In this document: positions 17,783-26,792 of the stretch, piece after piece
How the letters are laid out: each line of letters begins with the position of its first letter
Numbering within the stretch: position 1 is the stretch's first letter
From: Polaribacter sp. MED152
GTDB lineage: Bacteria > Bacteroidota > Bacteroidia > Flavobacteriales > Flavobacteriaceae
NCBI RefSeq assembly: GCF_000152945.2
Contig: NC_020830.1
Coordinates: forward strand, 1,116,001-1,180,000
Length of the DNA stretch: 64,000 nt
Direction of reading: 5' to 3'
Translations under genes and position numbers: made by a program
The notes under the pieces: model-generated
The model's database searches: none
Seen by the model: only the letters and a program-made list of their open reading frames with translations
Told to the model about the DNA's origin: nothing

Positions 17783-18949
17783 TTAATCTTTTTTTGAACT
17801 CATCATCAGCTTTACTGTAATTAGAGCAACTACAATTGTAAGAACTAAAAGCGTTAGAAAACTTATTTTTAAATTAAAGGTATTAGAAATATATCCTAAA
17901 ACTACTGGCCCTAAAAGAAAACCACCAAAACCAATTCCTGAAACCACAGAAATACCTACAGATGCTTTTACACCATCAATTTTACCAGCAACTCTAAATA
18001 CTTCAGGAATAATTACAGATAATCCTAACCCAATTACACCAAAACCAATTGCTGTTATCATAAAGTTAGTTGTTAATACACAGCTATAACCTGCAATAGC
18101 AAAAAGACTCCCTAAGAATATAATTTTTACAGATCCTATTTTTGCACTTATTCCATCACCGAAAAAACGACCAATAGTCATCATAATAGAAAATAGCAAA
18201 AAGCCAATTCCAGATAAACTCGTATTTTGAATATTTACAATTTCTAATAAATAAATACTGCTCCAATGTTCAATTGCACCTTCACTACTCATAATAACCA
18301 AAGCAATAATTGCAATAGGTATTACTGGCTTTAATACTTTAAAAGAGAAGCTATTATTTTCTTTAGTTTGATCTGCTTCATTGATAAATACATAATTTCT
18401 AAACAGAAATAGGTTCACGAGAATTATTGATGCTGCAATTAAAATCATATGATAGAAAGGCACATTAATTATACCAATTAAAATACTACCAATTGATGCC
18501 CCAATTACGCCACCCAAACTAAAAAAACCATGTGCTGAAGACATAATGTTTATATTGTCTCTCTTTTCAATTTCAGATACTAAGGCATTCATTGCTATAT
18601 CTGTAATTCCAGAAAATATACCCACAATAAAAAGTGAAATACATAGGGCAACATAACTCGTTACAAAAACAGGTAAAGTAAAAGCTAAAGCAAAAATGAC
18701 TATTCCTAAAAAAGTTAGTTTACCTAAGCCTATCTTCTTTATTAATAGGGGTACTAAAGGTAAAAAGGATATGATACCCAGAGCAACACAAAATAATGCA
18801 AAACCAATTTGAGCATCATTTAAATTTAGATTTGCTTTTACATTGGGTATGTAAAGCACCCAAGTACCAATCATTATATTTAAAGAACAAAAAACCCAAA
18901 CTACTGAGAAATATCTTTTGTTCGTAAGAATGAGTTTTAAAGAATTCAT
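17783..18949 (-). CDS. MFS transporter (fucose-permease-like topology)
   Basis: A 388-aa major facilitator with about 12 helices. The central features are the N-half loop VPLLIKKIGLGKLTF and the SSAHGFFSLGGVIGASIGSILIG segment near 137-160, common in MFS proteins annotated as sugar or fucose permeases. The substrate is unknown. It is the last gene of the six-gene (-) operon 26486-17783 and follows the GH65 gene after only four bases, so it probably moves a product of that enzyme or a related sugar. Confidence 0.82.
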   Translation of the reverse strand: MNSLKLILTNKRYFSVVWVFCSLNIMIGTWVLYIPNVKANLNLNDAQIGFALFCVALGIISFLPLVPLLIKKIGLGKLTFLGIVIFALAFTLPVFVTSYVALCISLFIVGIFSGITDIAMNALVSEIEKRDNINIMSSAHGFFSLGGVIGASIGSILIGIINVPFYHMILIAASIILVNLFLFRNYVFINEADQTKENNSFSFKVLKPVIPIAIIALVIMSSEGAIEHWSSIYLLEIVNIQNTSLSGIGFLLFSIMMTIGRFFGDGISAKIGSVKIIFLGSLFAIAGYSCVLTTNFMITAIGFGVIGLGLSVIIPEVFRVAGKIDGVKASVGISVVSGIGFGGFLLGPVVLGYISNTFNLKISFLTLLVLTIVVALITVKLMMSSKKD

Positions 18950-18953
18950 CTAA

Positions 18954-20987
18954 TTATTTATTTATAGAAATTGTTTTTTCATCTACTCCAACTCCTTTTA
19001 AAATTAAAGAGTTCCATTCTTTTGGCAACTTTACTTTTAACTCTTCTACACCTTTTTCTGTAATGTCTAAACCTCCTAAACCAAATAAAACAGATTGCAG
19101 CATACCACCTGCTCCTGTAGCAAAATACGGATTTGTACCACCAGCAGTTTCAGCTAAGACTCCAAAAGGAGCCAACTCATTTGGCTGATAACTTTTCTCA
19201 AATAAATTATATGATTTTTTCACATCACCTAACCTAGCATACAATACAGACAAAATTGCATTACCCATTGCTGGTCCTGTTTTAGACAATTTAGGTTCGT
19301 AATATTCTAAGTCTTTTAAAATATTTTCTTTATCTGTTACTACTTTTAAAGGATATGCCAATAAATTAACATCTGCCTGCTTAATAATTACTCCATCATA
19401 GGTTGCGTTTTCTTTTGTTGTGCCATCAGGAAATTTTAAAATAGGAATATTTTTAGCTACATGTCTCCAATCAGGATTTGGAGTTTTACCCAAGGCTTCA
19501 GAAGCTTTAGATGCATATTCTAAAACCGTTTTTACCATACCATTTGTAAAGGCATTGTTGTCTATATTTTCTTCCCACTCATTAGCGCCAATTACATTTT
19601 TAATTTCGTAATTGTTTACGCCATTTCTTTCTACTCTACTCGACCAAAAATCGGCAACTTCTTTTAAAACTGGGTATCCTCTTGAAGCCAACCATTCTTT
19701 GTCTTTTGTAACTTGATAGTATTTATAGAAAGCCCAACCTACTGTAGCTGTAATATGTTGTTGAAATGGGCCAGTTAATGCCCAAACAGGAGTATCTTCT
19801 GAACCATCTTCTGCAGATTCCCAAGGAAACATTGCCCCATCATAACCATGCGCAAATGCATTATCTTTTGCTGCTTGTAGTCTTTCAAACCTGTATTCCA
19901 AAAGTGATTTTGCAATTTCTGGTTGTAACACCAATAATGGTGGATACATCCATAATTCTGTATCCCAAAAAACATGACCATTATAACCTAAACCAGATAA
20001 GCCCATAGGTGATAATGAATAAGCTGTACCTTTTCTGGCAAAGCTATACAAATGATATAATGCAGACCTAACTGCTTTTTGTGATCTTAAATCGCCATCA
20101 ATTTCAATATCACTTTTCCATAAGTTTTTCCATGCATTTTCATGAGCATTTTCAAGACGATCTATACCCTCTAATCTTGCAAAAATAGTTAACCTCTCTA
20201 CTTCATTATGAGGATCGTTATTGTGCACAGAAGACATACTACTACCCACTAAAGCAAATCTATAGGTTTCACCTGCCTTTAATTTTTTCTTAAACTTCAT
20301 TAAGTGCATGTTGTAATCCCAATCTTCGTGAATAATTTTTGGTTCATTTCCATGATCCTCAGGAAAAATGAAAGAAGTTGATGTGGCTACTTTTTTTCTT
20401 CCAGGACTAAAAGCTACAGAAGACATTAAAGGAATTAAAACATGAGGTCTATCTATTTCTGCATATAAATTGCGAACATCTTGTAAATGATCTGGAGCAG
20501 AAATAAAGTTAATTGGCACAATTTCTACATCTTTTTTTGCAGTAATCTCTACAATACCCATAGAATTGAATGGTAAATTTCTTAGTGACATCATTTCTTG
20601 CTTAACACTAATTTTATCACCTACATTAAAAGTAGTAATTAACTTAGCTGTTTGCATGTTTAAAGTTTGCCTGTAATCTGATATTGTATTTTTAGAAATA
20701 CGGTTTCCATCTACCTCTAAATGCATATTCATATGACTAAAGGTTTTTAAAATATTACTTACCCTACCTCTTTGATAATAGTCGTAAACGCCATTAAGAA
20801 TAACTTCATTTACTTTTAAAGGTTCTGGAGATGAAACCATACCTACCATTCCATTTGCAACCGTTATTCCATAGTAATTATTGGCATCAATATTTTTACC
20901 TACAATATGCCAAGGAGATTGCTCTAAATCTTGTGCTTGCAAAATTGAACAGTACAAAATACTTAAGATGTAAAATTTTATTTTCAT
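18954..20987 (-). CDS. Exported GH65 glycosidase, likely alpha-glucoside hydrolase (kojibiose hydrolase-like)
   Basis: A 677-aa GH65 protein with an N-terminal signal peptide (MKIKFYILSILYCSILQAQD). The (alpha/alpha)6-barrel signature GLGYNGHVFWDTELWMYPPLL is clear near residues 340-360. The general-acid Glu lies in ANEWEENIDNNAFTN at about residue 470. A second Glu sits at about 613 in LAETAGGTNPYFATGAGG. In the characterised Flavobacterium johnsoniae kojibiose-hydrolysing GH65 an acid/base Glu pair occurs at nearly the same positions, whereas phosphorylases lack the second Glu and bind phosphate there. Hydrolysis of an alpha-1,2- or other alpha-glucobiose in the periplasm is therefore the best guess. 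Neighbours are a GH5 lipoprotein and an MFS carrier. Confidence 0.87.
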   Translation of the reverse strand: MKIKFYILSILYCSILQAQDLEQSPWHIVGKNIDANNYYGITVANGMVGMVSSPEPLKVNEVILNGVYDYYQRGRVSNILKTFSHMNMHLEVDGNRISKNTISDYRQTLNMQTAKLITTFNVGDKISVKQEMMSLRNLPFNSMGIVEITAKKDVEIVPINFISAPDHLQDVRNLYAEIDRPHVLIPLMSSVAFSPGRKKVATSTSFIFPEDHGNEPKIIHEDWDYNMHLMKFKKKLKAGETYRFALVGSSMSSVHNNDPHNEVERLTIFARLEGIDRLENAHENAWKNLWKSDIEIDGDLRSQKAVRSALYHLYSFARKGTAYSLSPMGLSGLGYNGHVFWDTELWMYPPLLVLQPEIAKSLLEYRFERLQAAKDNAFAHGYDGAMFPWESAEDGSEDTPVWALTGPFQQHITATVGWAFYKYYQVTKDKEWLASRGYPVLKEVADFWSSRVERNGVNNYEIKNVIGANEWEENIDNNAFTNGMVKTVLEYASKASEALGKTPNPDWRHVAKNIPILKFPDGTTKENATYDGVIIKQADVNLLAYPLKVVTDKENILKDLEYYEPKLSKTGPAMGNAILSVLYARLGDVKKSYNLFEKSYQPNELAPFGVLAETAGGTNPYFATGAGGMLQSVLFGLGGLDITEKGVEELKVKLPKEWNSLILKGVGVDEKTISINK

Positions 20988-20999
20988 GATTATTTAATT

Positions 21000-22046
21000 T
21001 TAATTCTTGGGATTTCGTTCTTTTAAAGCAAGCGTTCTATAAGTACTTCCCCAATTATTGTTATTTACGTTATTTGGATGACCATCTTTGGTTAATAATG
21101 CATCTTGATCATCTTCATCGTACTTCCATAACCAAGCCGTTAAAGAAACTCCAGACTCACTTAAAAGATTTAACATGATACTTGGATTCATAAGCACACC
21201 TGAATTTACAGGAGCTATTTCACCAAAAAATATAGGTAACTGCTTATTTTCTAGAGCCAAAAGTCGTTGAGAAATATCGTCTTCAGATTCTAACAACCAT
21301 TTTTCATAGGCATGAATATCAAACAAAACATTTGTTTTGCCACTTAAAAACGAATTACCAACATTGAGTAAAACGCTTTCATCTTGACCTTGCTCTGCAC
21401 ACGGAATTAATACAATATTCGAAGATTTACTACGAACAAGATTATACAATTCAGTCATGTCGTTCATCCAAATTTCATCTGTATAACCATCTGCTCTGTC
21501 AAAACGATAGGGTTCATTCCAAACTTCAATCCAAACATCATCGTCATTCTGAAAAGTAGCAGCCCATAATTCTAATTTTGCTTTAAACTCGTTATAAAAA
21601 AAAGTTTCAGTAGGCCTTTTGCCTGTAAATAAATGATCAGGTGTTCCATCCCAACCAAAAGGACATAAAATAGTAATTAAATTATTAGCTCTATTTTCTG
21701 CGACAATAGCTTCTAAAGAATGTAGCCATTGATTGTTTGCGTCTAGAATTGGTGCACCATTAATAGGGTTTTCTTTAACATTACCTATAAATTCTCTTGT
21801 AATGTCTAAATTCCAAGTTTGTAAATCTTTGCTACCCACACCAAAACTTTGCAAAGTGTTTGCCCCTATTAATTGCAAGTTCTTTCCATTTAGCAAGATT
21901 TTATCGTCAGAGATATTATACCCCTCAGATATACCATTATCAGTTGGTTCATCTTTACTACATGCAAAAATGACAAATACAATCAAACTTATCATAATGA
22001 TATATTTTGTAATGCTATGTAGTTTAGAAAAATTCATTTTACACAA
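21000..22046 (-). CDS. GH5-like glycoside hydrolase lipoprotein
   Basis: A 348-aa lipoprotein with the lipobox VIFAC before SKDEP; an ATG at 22037 is an equally good start. The mature part is a single TIM barrel with clan GH-A features: DVWIEVWNEPYRF near 167-179 carries the Asn-Glu acid/base pair, and LPIFFGEIAPVNSG near 269-282 carries the nucleophile Glu. A His-containing strand (FDIHAYEKW) lies between them. This is consistent with GH5 (cellulase-superfamily) enzymes acting on beta-linked glycans, which is unexpected beside alpha-glucosidases. It is predicted to be anchored in the outer or inner membrane. It lies 13 bases after the trehalase gene and 12 bases before GH65. Confidence 0.82.
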   Translation of the reverse strand: MCKMNFSKLHSITKYIIMISLIVFVIFACSKDEPTDNGISEGYNISDDKILLNGKNLQLIGANTLQSFGVGSKDLQTWNLDITREFIGNVKENPINGAPILDANNQWLHSLEAIVAENRANNLITILCPFGWDGTPDHLFTGKRPTETFFYNEFKAKLELWAATFQNDDDVWIEVWNEPYRFDRADGYTDEIWMNDMTELYNLVRSKSSNIVLIPCAEQGQDESVLLNVGNSFLSGKTNVLFDIHAYEKWLLESEDDISQRLLALENKQLPIFFGEIAPVNSGVLMNPSIMLNLLSESGVSLTAWLWKYDEDDQDALLTKDGHPNNVNNNNWGSTYRTLALKERNPKN

Positions 22047-22059
22047 TTAACTAAGATTT

Positions 22060-23910
22060 TTAAAATAGTTTATCTGGTGCTACTAATTTATTTAAAGATG
22101 AAATATTAGCTTCTGAAAGCAGTGATAAACCAAATTGAAAAGAAGCGTTCATCCAACCAAAACCTTCTTGGGTAATGTACTCAAAATCGGTACCTACATT
22201 TCCATATTCTGCAAACACTTTGTGAGTTGCAGCTACAACATCGTACTTTTCAGGTATTGTACCATTATAATTTACTGCATTGATGGTTATCATATACAAC
22301 CATCTATACACTAATTCTTGTAATTCGTTTTGAAAATCATGGGCTTTTAGGCCTTTCCAAATCATCATTTGGTGAGGAGCCCAACCATTAGGATAATCCC
22401 ATTGACGTTGAATTGCATTTTTAGGTAAGTTAGCATTCATGGCTCTTGAAGTACCTGCAATACCACCTGATTCTCTTAGTTGACTCATTAGAGAATGAAC
22501 CATTTTTGGAGCATCGTTTTCGTGAATACCTGTCCAAAGAGGAACAAAATTAGAAGCACTTACAAAATGAGTTTGTAGTTTATTTTTAAAGTTATAATCA
22601 AAAAACTGCCCTTTTTCTTCATTCCACATCAAGGCATACATTGTTTCTAGCCTTTTCTCAGCCTTATTTTTCCATTCAGTAGAAGTGTATTTATCGAATT
22701 TATTATTAAAATAAGTAGCTATAATATGTGCAAAATCAGATTCGTATTTATACAGTAAACTATTGAGTGTTACCGTATTTAAATCTGCACAAACATTATC
22801 TAATCTCCATGATGTATCATGACCAGATTCACGTAAACTTCTATCATGTGTAAAATAGCTATCTAATTCTGATTCTTTAATTTTACCTAATTGATATTGC
22901 TCTATAAATTCTTCAATACTCAATCTATGTTTTTCAGCAAAACCAGCTAAGACATCATCAAAATGACCTTTTTCAGTTTCTGGAGGAATCCCTAAACCTT
23001 CTGCAAAATATCTATTTAAACCATTATTTGTTAATCGTTTACCTTGAATCATCCAAACAGTTTCGTATTCTTTAATTGCAGTTCTAAGATGACTCTCTAA
23101 CCAATTAGTATTTTGTGTAACCTCAAACACCTCTAAAATTAAACTTGTGTAAAATGGGGGTTGAGTTCTAGTTAAATAATAACTTCTATTTGCATTTAAA
23201 ATTTTACCATAATTCTCAATCTGATATTGAAAATTATCTGCCATTGCTTTTGCTAAATCAACTTTACCATCGCAAAGTAAACCAACAGCCTCAAAATAAC
23301 TGTCCCAACCATACATTTCATTAAATCTACCTCCAGGAACTACAAATGGCACTGCTTTAATTTCGTTTTGATTTTCCTCTAATTTCAAGCTTAGTATGCC
23401 AGGTTTATTATTAATTGATTTTACAAATTCTGGAGTAATATTAACGGGTAACTTGGTTGTTTTAATTGGTAATTTATTTTCTAAACTTGTGTAGTATGTG
23501 TAAGCCAAATCATCTAAAAAAGGTACATATACTGGTAAAATACTTGCAGTAAGTTCATCATTTTTAGTATCAGTAATTAAGGCTTCAATACCTAATTCAT
23601 CCATACTTCTTGTTAGGCCTTTCCAATAGAAATCTTTTATCATTCTAGAAATCCTATTCGCAGGTAATTCATTAATATTTTCATATTTTATTTCAGCAAA
23701 GGTTTTACCTAATTGCTTCTGAATTACTAATTCTTGTAATAAGTTTGATAAATGATAAGTACCCTCAATAACCATTGATTGGCCATCTTCTGAAATTAAG
23801 TTAAACGCCTTTGGACCTTGATCTTCAATGGTAATTTTTTTATCACCATCTGTATCTTCCTGATTCAACAGATTGTTAATATTATCTTGTATATGAACTT
23901 TAAAAGTCAT
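22060..23910 (-). CDS. Cytoplasmic trehalase (GH37) with neutral-trehalase-like Ca-binding segment
   Basis: A 616-aa GH37 trehalase that hydrolyses alpha,alpha-trehalose to two glucoses. Signature 1 is PGGRFNEMYGWDSYF (192-206) and signature 2 is QWDYPNGWAPHQ near 500. The catalytic Asp sits in ESGHDTSWR (Asp365) and the catalytic Glu in PEKYDV (Glu554). There is no signal peptide, so it should be cytoplasmic. Residues 19-30 (DTDGDKKITIED) followed by QGPK look like the Ca-binding element at the start of the catalytic part of fungal neutral trehalases. The start codon overlaps the stop of the upstream MFS gene, indicating coupling of import and hydrolysis. Confidence 0.93.
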   Translation of the reverse strand: MTFKVHIQDNINNLLNQEDTDGDKKITIEDQGPKAFNLISEDGQSMVIEGTYHLSNLLQELVIQKQLGKTFAEIKYENINELPANRISRMIKDFYWKGLTRSMDELGIEALITDTKNDELTASILPVYVPFLDDLAYTYYTSLENKLPIKTTKLPVNITPEFVKSINNKPGILSLKLEENQNEIKAVPFVVPGGRFNEMYGWDSYFEAVGLLCDGKVDLAKAMADNFQYQIENYGKILNANRSYYLTRTQPPFYTSLILEVFEVTQNTNWLESHLRTAIKEYETVWMIQGKRLTNNGLNRYFAEGLGIPPETEKGHFDDVLAGFAEKHRLSIEEFIEQYQLGKIKESELDSYFTHDRSLRESGHDTSWRLDNVCADLNTVTLNSLLYKYESDFAHIIATYFNNKFDKYTSTEWKNKAEKRLETMYALMWNEEKGQFFDYNFKNKLQTHFVSASNFVPLWTGIHENDAPKMVHSLMSQLRESGGIAGTSRAMNANLPKNAIQRQWDYPNGWAPHQMMIWKGLKAHDFQNELQELVYRWLYMITINAVNYNGTIPEKYDVVAATHKVFAEYGNVGTDFEYITQEGFGWMNASFQFGLSLLSEANISSLNKLVAPDKLF

Positions 23911-25136
23911 TAGGCAACCACCGTTTTTTTCTTAGACATTCTATCTATCAATAAAACAAAAATGATTAGCAAAATCATTGGAATTAATAAAAAGTAAAAT
24001 GCATTTGCACCACCAACAGTTTCAAATAATTCACCAACTACTCTAGAGCCAATTGTACCTCCTAAAGCAGAAAAAATGATGATTAGTCCAGACATTGCAG
24101 AATGTAATCTTTTGGGTAAAGAACTTAATACTGTAGAGTTTAATAGTGGATAAATTGGAGCTATAAACAAACCTATTAACGGCAAAATAAAACCTAAAAA
24201 TGGAACATCACCAATGGCTGTAATTTCTACAAGATCTGTACTTTCTTTTAATTGAGGTAGTACAAAAAGTAAAATTGCCCCAGAAATTACAATGCAGATT
24301 ACTACCAATATTACCCAAGAAATTCGTTTGGTTAAATAACCTGCTACAAATCGTCCTAGAGCCAAAGAGAGTGCAAAAATTATAGCCATTTGTACACTTA
24401 ATTTTTCTGAGAAAAAGAAAATCTTTTCGTTAAAACGTGGAAGCCATGTCATAATTCCCTGCTCTATCATCACAAATAGAAAAGCAGAAATGATAAAGAC
24501 TAAAACCAAAGGCACTATAATTAATTTAGCAGATGCTTTTATATCTTCTTGTAAACCATTTCCTGACGTTTCAACTTGATATTCCACCTTTGAAAAAAAC
24601 AGGAATAAAAAAGAAATCAAAATTAAAAAACATAAAACGTAATAAACATTTAACCAGCTATTGGGATCATCTGAATAAAAGAATGGAAATAAAATATAGG
24701 CTAATGCAATACCAACCATGAAAAAGCCTTCTATAGAACTCATTAATGATGAATGTTCTTCTTTTGTTTCTGTAACCAACCCAATTAAGGAATACACAGA
24801 TAATTTGATTAGTGCAAAACTAACACCAATTGATAAAAACAGGACTTTAGTATACACAAATGAGTTACCAAAAATCATTACTAAGCAACCAAAGAAAACA
24901 ATTGCTAAAGCTGTTAACATTGCTTTTTTGTAACCAAACCTTGGTAAAAACGAGGCTATAAAAAAGGATACAATTGCAATTGGCAAATCTTTAAACGCCT
25001 CTAAAACCGAAGCTTGTGATTCAGAAACGCCATAAACATTTATAGATTTTGCGATAACAATACCAACACTATTTAAAAGAATAGCAAATACAAAGTAATT
25101 TAAATAAATTGAAATTTTGATTCCTAGATTTTTCAT
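23910..25136 (-). CDS. MFS transporter, candidate disaccharide carrier
   Basis: A 408-aa, 12-helix major facilitator. The N-terminal helix 1 and loop (SINVYGVSESQASVLEAFKDLPIA) and the inter-helix basic motif FLPRFGYKKAML near 62-73 match MFS motif A in a degenerate form. A long hydrophilic central loop (about 200-212) separates the two halves. It overlaps the trehalase gene by one base (ATG/TAA), which makes trehalose or a related disaccharide a plausible cargo. The SLC45-like gene lies 15 bases upstream in the same operon. Confidence 0.8.
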   Translation of the reverse strand: MKNLGIKISIYLNYFVFAILLNSVGIVIAKSINVYGVSESQASVLEAFKDLPIAIVSFFIASFLPRFGYKKAMLTALAIVFFGCLVMIFGNSFVYTKVLFLSIGVSFALIKLSVYSLIGLVTETKEEHSSLMSSIEGFFMVGIALAYILFPFFYSDDPNSWLNVYYVLCFLILISFLFLFFSKVEYQVETSGNGLQEDIKASAKLIIVPLVLVFIISAFLFVMIEQGIMTWLPRFNEKIFFFSEKLSVQMAIIFALSLALGRFVAGYLTKRISWVILVVICIVISGAILLFVLPQLKESTDLVEITAIGDVPFLGFILPLIGLFIAPIYPLLNSTVLSSLPKRLHSAMSGLIIIFSALGGTIGSRVVGELFETVGGANAFYFLLIPMILLIIFVLLIDRMSKKKTVVA

Positions 25137-25151
25137 AAATTTCAGCTTTAA

Positions 25152-26486
25152 TTATTCCTTAACTACTTCTGCATCATTATCAATTGAAGTTTTTGGAACA
25201 TTTAAACGACTAGCTAAAAAAGCAGATATCACAAAAAACACACCTGCAAATAACATTGCATTAACTGCATTATCACCTAAGATATATTTATAGATTGGTC
25301 CAAAACTTAATGTTTGAATAAACATTGGAATTACAATCATCATATTTAAAATTCCCATATAAACTCCTCTTCGATCTTGAGGAACAATTTTAGAAACCAT
25401 AGTATATGGAATTCCCATCATTGCAGCCCAGCCAATACCAAATAAAACCATAGGCACTAAAGCTAGATTTGGATCTGAAATATATGGAATTGCAAATAGC
25501 GCTATTGCAGTACCCAACAAACTTAAAGCATATATTTTTTTACCTCCAAATCTAAGAGTTAACGGCACCAATGCTAAAGCAACAAGCATTGTTACTGTAT
25601 TGTAAGTTAAACTCATTTTTGCTGCTTGAGAAGCCGCTTCTGATGTTGTATAGCCTAAGGTCTTTTTAAAAAGTGGTGTTGTAAATTGCCAGTAAATAAA
25701 TAACGCATACCATTGAAAAAGATAAACACCTCCAATTTTCCACATAAACTTTGGCATTTCTTTTACAGCATCTATAATCTCTGCAAATGGCTGTGTAATT
25801 CTTTGAGTAAAGGGCAAACCTTTAATCTTATTAATTTCTTCTAACTCTTCTTCTGCTGGCGGAATTTCTGGTGTTTTAAATACAGAGTATAAAATAGTTG
25901 TAAGTGATAAAAACGCACCTATAAAGAAGGAATAATACAACCACTGAGGAATTGTACCTGCTTCTTCTACAGATTCTCCTCCAAACCAATATTGAAAAAG
26001 AACTATAGAGCCATTGGCCAATAAAATTCCTGCTCCTACAAATAAACTTTGCATTTGATAACCCAAACTTAGTTGTTTTTCTGGCAATTTATCGCCCACA
26101 AAAGCTCTGTAAGGCTCCATAGCCATATTATTACCCACATCTAAAATCCATAGTAAACCAACTGCAAACCAAAGTACAGGACTATGAGGAAATGCAAACA
26201 AACAAATACTACCTAACAAGGCTCCTATTAAAAAGTAAGGTTTTCTTCTCCCCCATCTTTTAGACCAAGTTTTGTCTGACATAGCTCCAATAATTGGTTG
26301 TACAATTAAACCTGTTACAGGACCTGCAATATTTAAAATTGGAAGCATATCTTCTGGAGCTCCAAGGTATAAGAAAATGGGGTTTATTGCTGTTTGTTGC
26401 AATCCAAAACTATATTGAATTCCTAAAAACCCGACATTCATATTAAAAATCTGCCAGAAAGATAATTTTGGTTTGGCTAGTTTCAT
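25152..26486 (-). CDS. SLC45-type MFS sugar:H+ symporter
   Basis: A 444-aa carrier with about 12 helices. It resembles the SLC45/glycoside-pentoside-hexuronide-like MFS group: FGLQQTAINPIFLYLGA at the N-terminus, GAMSDKTWSKRWGRRKPYFLIGA (about 65-87) with the R-x-GRR-K-P loop, and DVGNNMAMEPYRAFVGDKLP near 116-135. Close families transport sucrose or maltose with protons. It is the first gene of the (-) operon that continues with a second MFS gene, trehalase, GH5, GH65 and a third MFS gene, and it lies directly downstream of the candidate operators at 26667 and 26688. Confidence 0.87.
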   Translation of the reverse strand: MKLAKPKLSFWQIFNMNVGFLGIQYSFGLQQTAINPIFLYLGAPEDMLPILNIAGPVTGLIVQPIIGAMSDKTWSKRWGRRKPYFLIGALLGSICLFAFPHSPVLWFAVGLLWILDVGNNMAMEPYRAFVGDKLPEKQLSLGYQMQSLFVGAGILLANGSIVLFQYWFGGESVEEAGTIPQWLYYSFFIGAFLSLTTILYSVFKTPEIPPAEEELEEINKIKGLPFTQRITQPFAEIIDAVKEMPKFMWKIGGVYLFQWYALFIYWQFTTPLFKKTLGYTTSEAASQAAKMSLTYNTVTMLVALALVPLTLRFGGKKIYALSLLGTAIALFAIPYISDPNLALVPMVLFGIGWAAMMGIPYTMVSKIVPQDRRGVYMGILNMMIVIPMFIQTLSFGPIYKYILGDNAVNAMLFAGVFFVISAFLASRLNVPKTSIDNDAEVVKE

Positions 26487-26653
26487 ATTTTGTAATTTAA
26501 TCTTTAAAATAAAAACCCAATTTGGCCTTTATAAACACTCATTATTTTATCAATAAAATTGATTTTTAGACAAGTTGTAAGTATTGGTTAATTAAGCGTG
26601 TATCAGCAATCTATTTAATTATTATTATAAATCAGAATTAATTAAAAATAAAA

Positions 26654-26707
26654 TTAAATTGAAACACCGAAAACGATTTAGATGCTTTCTAAATCGTTTC
26701 AATTTAA
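26654..26707. promoter_or_regulatory. Nested inverted repeats with LacI-like operator elements
   Basis: Two perfect 12-bp inverted repeats interlock. AAACGATTTAGA (26671-26682) pairs with TCTAAATCGTTT (26688-26699), and TTAAATTGAAAC (26654-26665) pairs with GTTTCAATTTAA (26696-26707). The left inner copy is part of CCGAAAACGATTTAGAT (26667-26683), which matches 16 of 17 bases of the element before susC. This looks like a double operator for a LacI-type repressor, about 170-220 bases upstream of the SLC45 start. Confidence 0.55.
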
Positions 26708-26729
26708 TATTTAATTTCTAAATAAACTA

Positions 26730-26767
26730 AAAAGGTCTTATTCATTTTTTACTGAATAAGACCTTTT
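26730..26767 (-). terminator. Intrinsic terminator of the lipoprotein/haloperoxidase operon
   Basis: A perfect 15-bp stem (AAAAGGTCTTATTCA / TGAATAAGACCTTTT) with an 8-base loop, beginning 25 bases past the stop of the haloperoxidase-like gene. On the (-) strand the distal arm ends in four T's and is followed by AGTTTATTT, an A/T-rich but imperfect U-tract. It separates the upstream operon from the SLC45/GH65 operon. Confidence 0.8.
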
Positions 26768-26792
26768 CTAAATTATAAATTCTCTTATAACT

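Larger units (their letters stand above)
26487..26792. other. 306-base intergenic region with two hairpins and candidate operators
   Basis: No coding sequence was seen here. Reading away from the upstream operon (towards lower coordinates), it holds a strong 15-bp stem-loop (26730-26767), then a nested set of inverted repeats (26654-26707) that includes the CCGAAAACG-type element, then about 165 bases of AT-rich leader before the SLC45 gene. No perfect TAnnTTTG -7 box was found for that operon. Confidence 0.6.
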
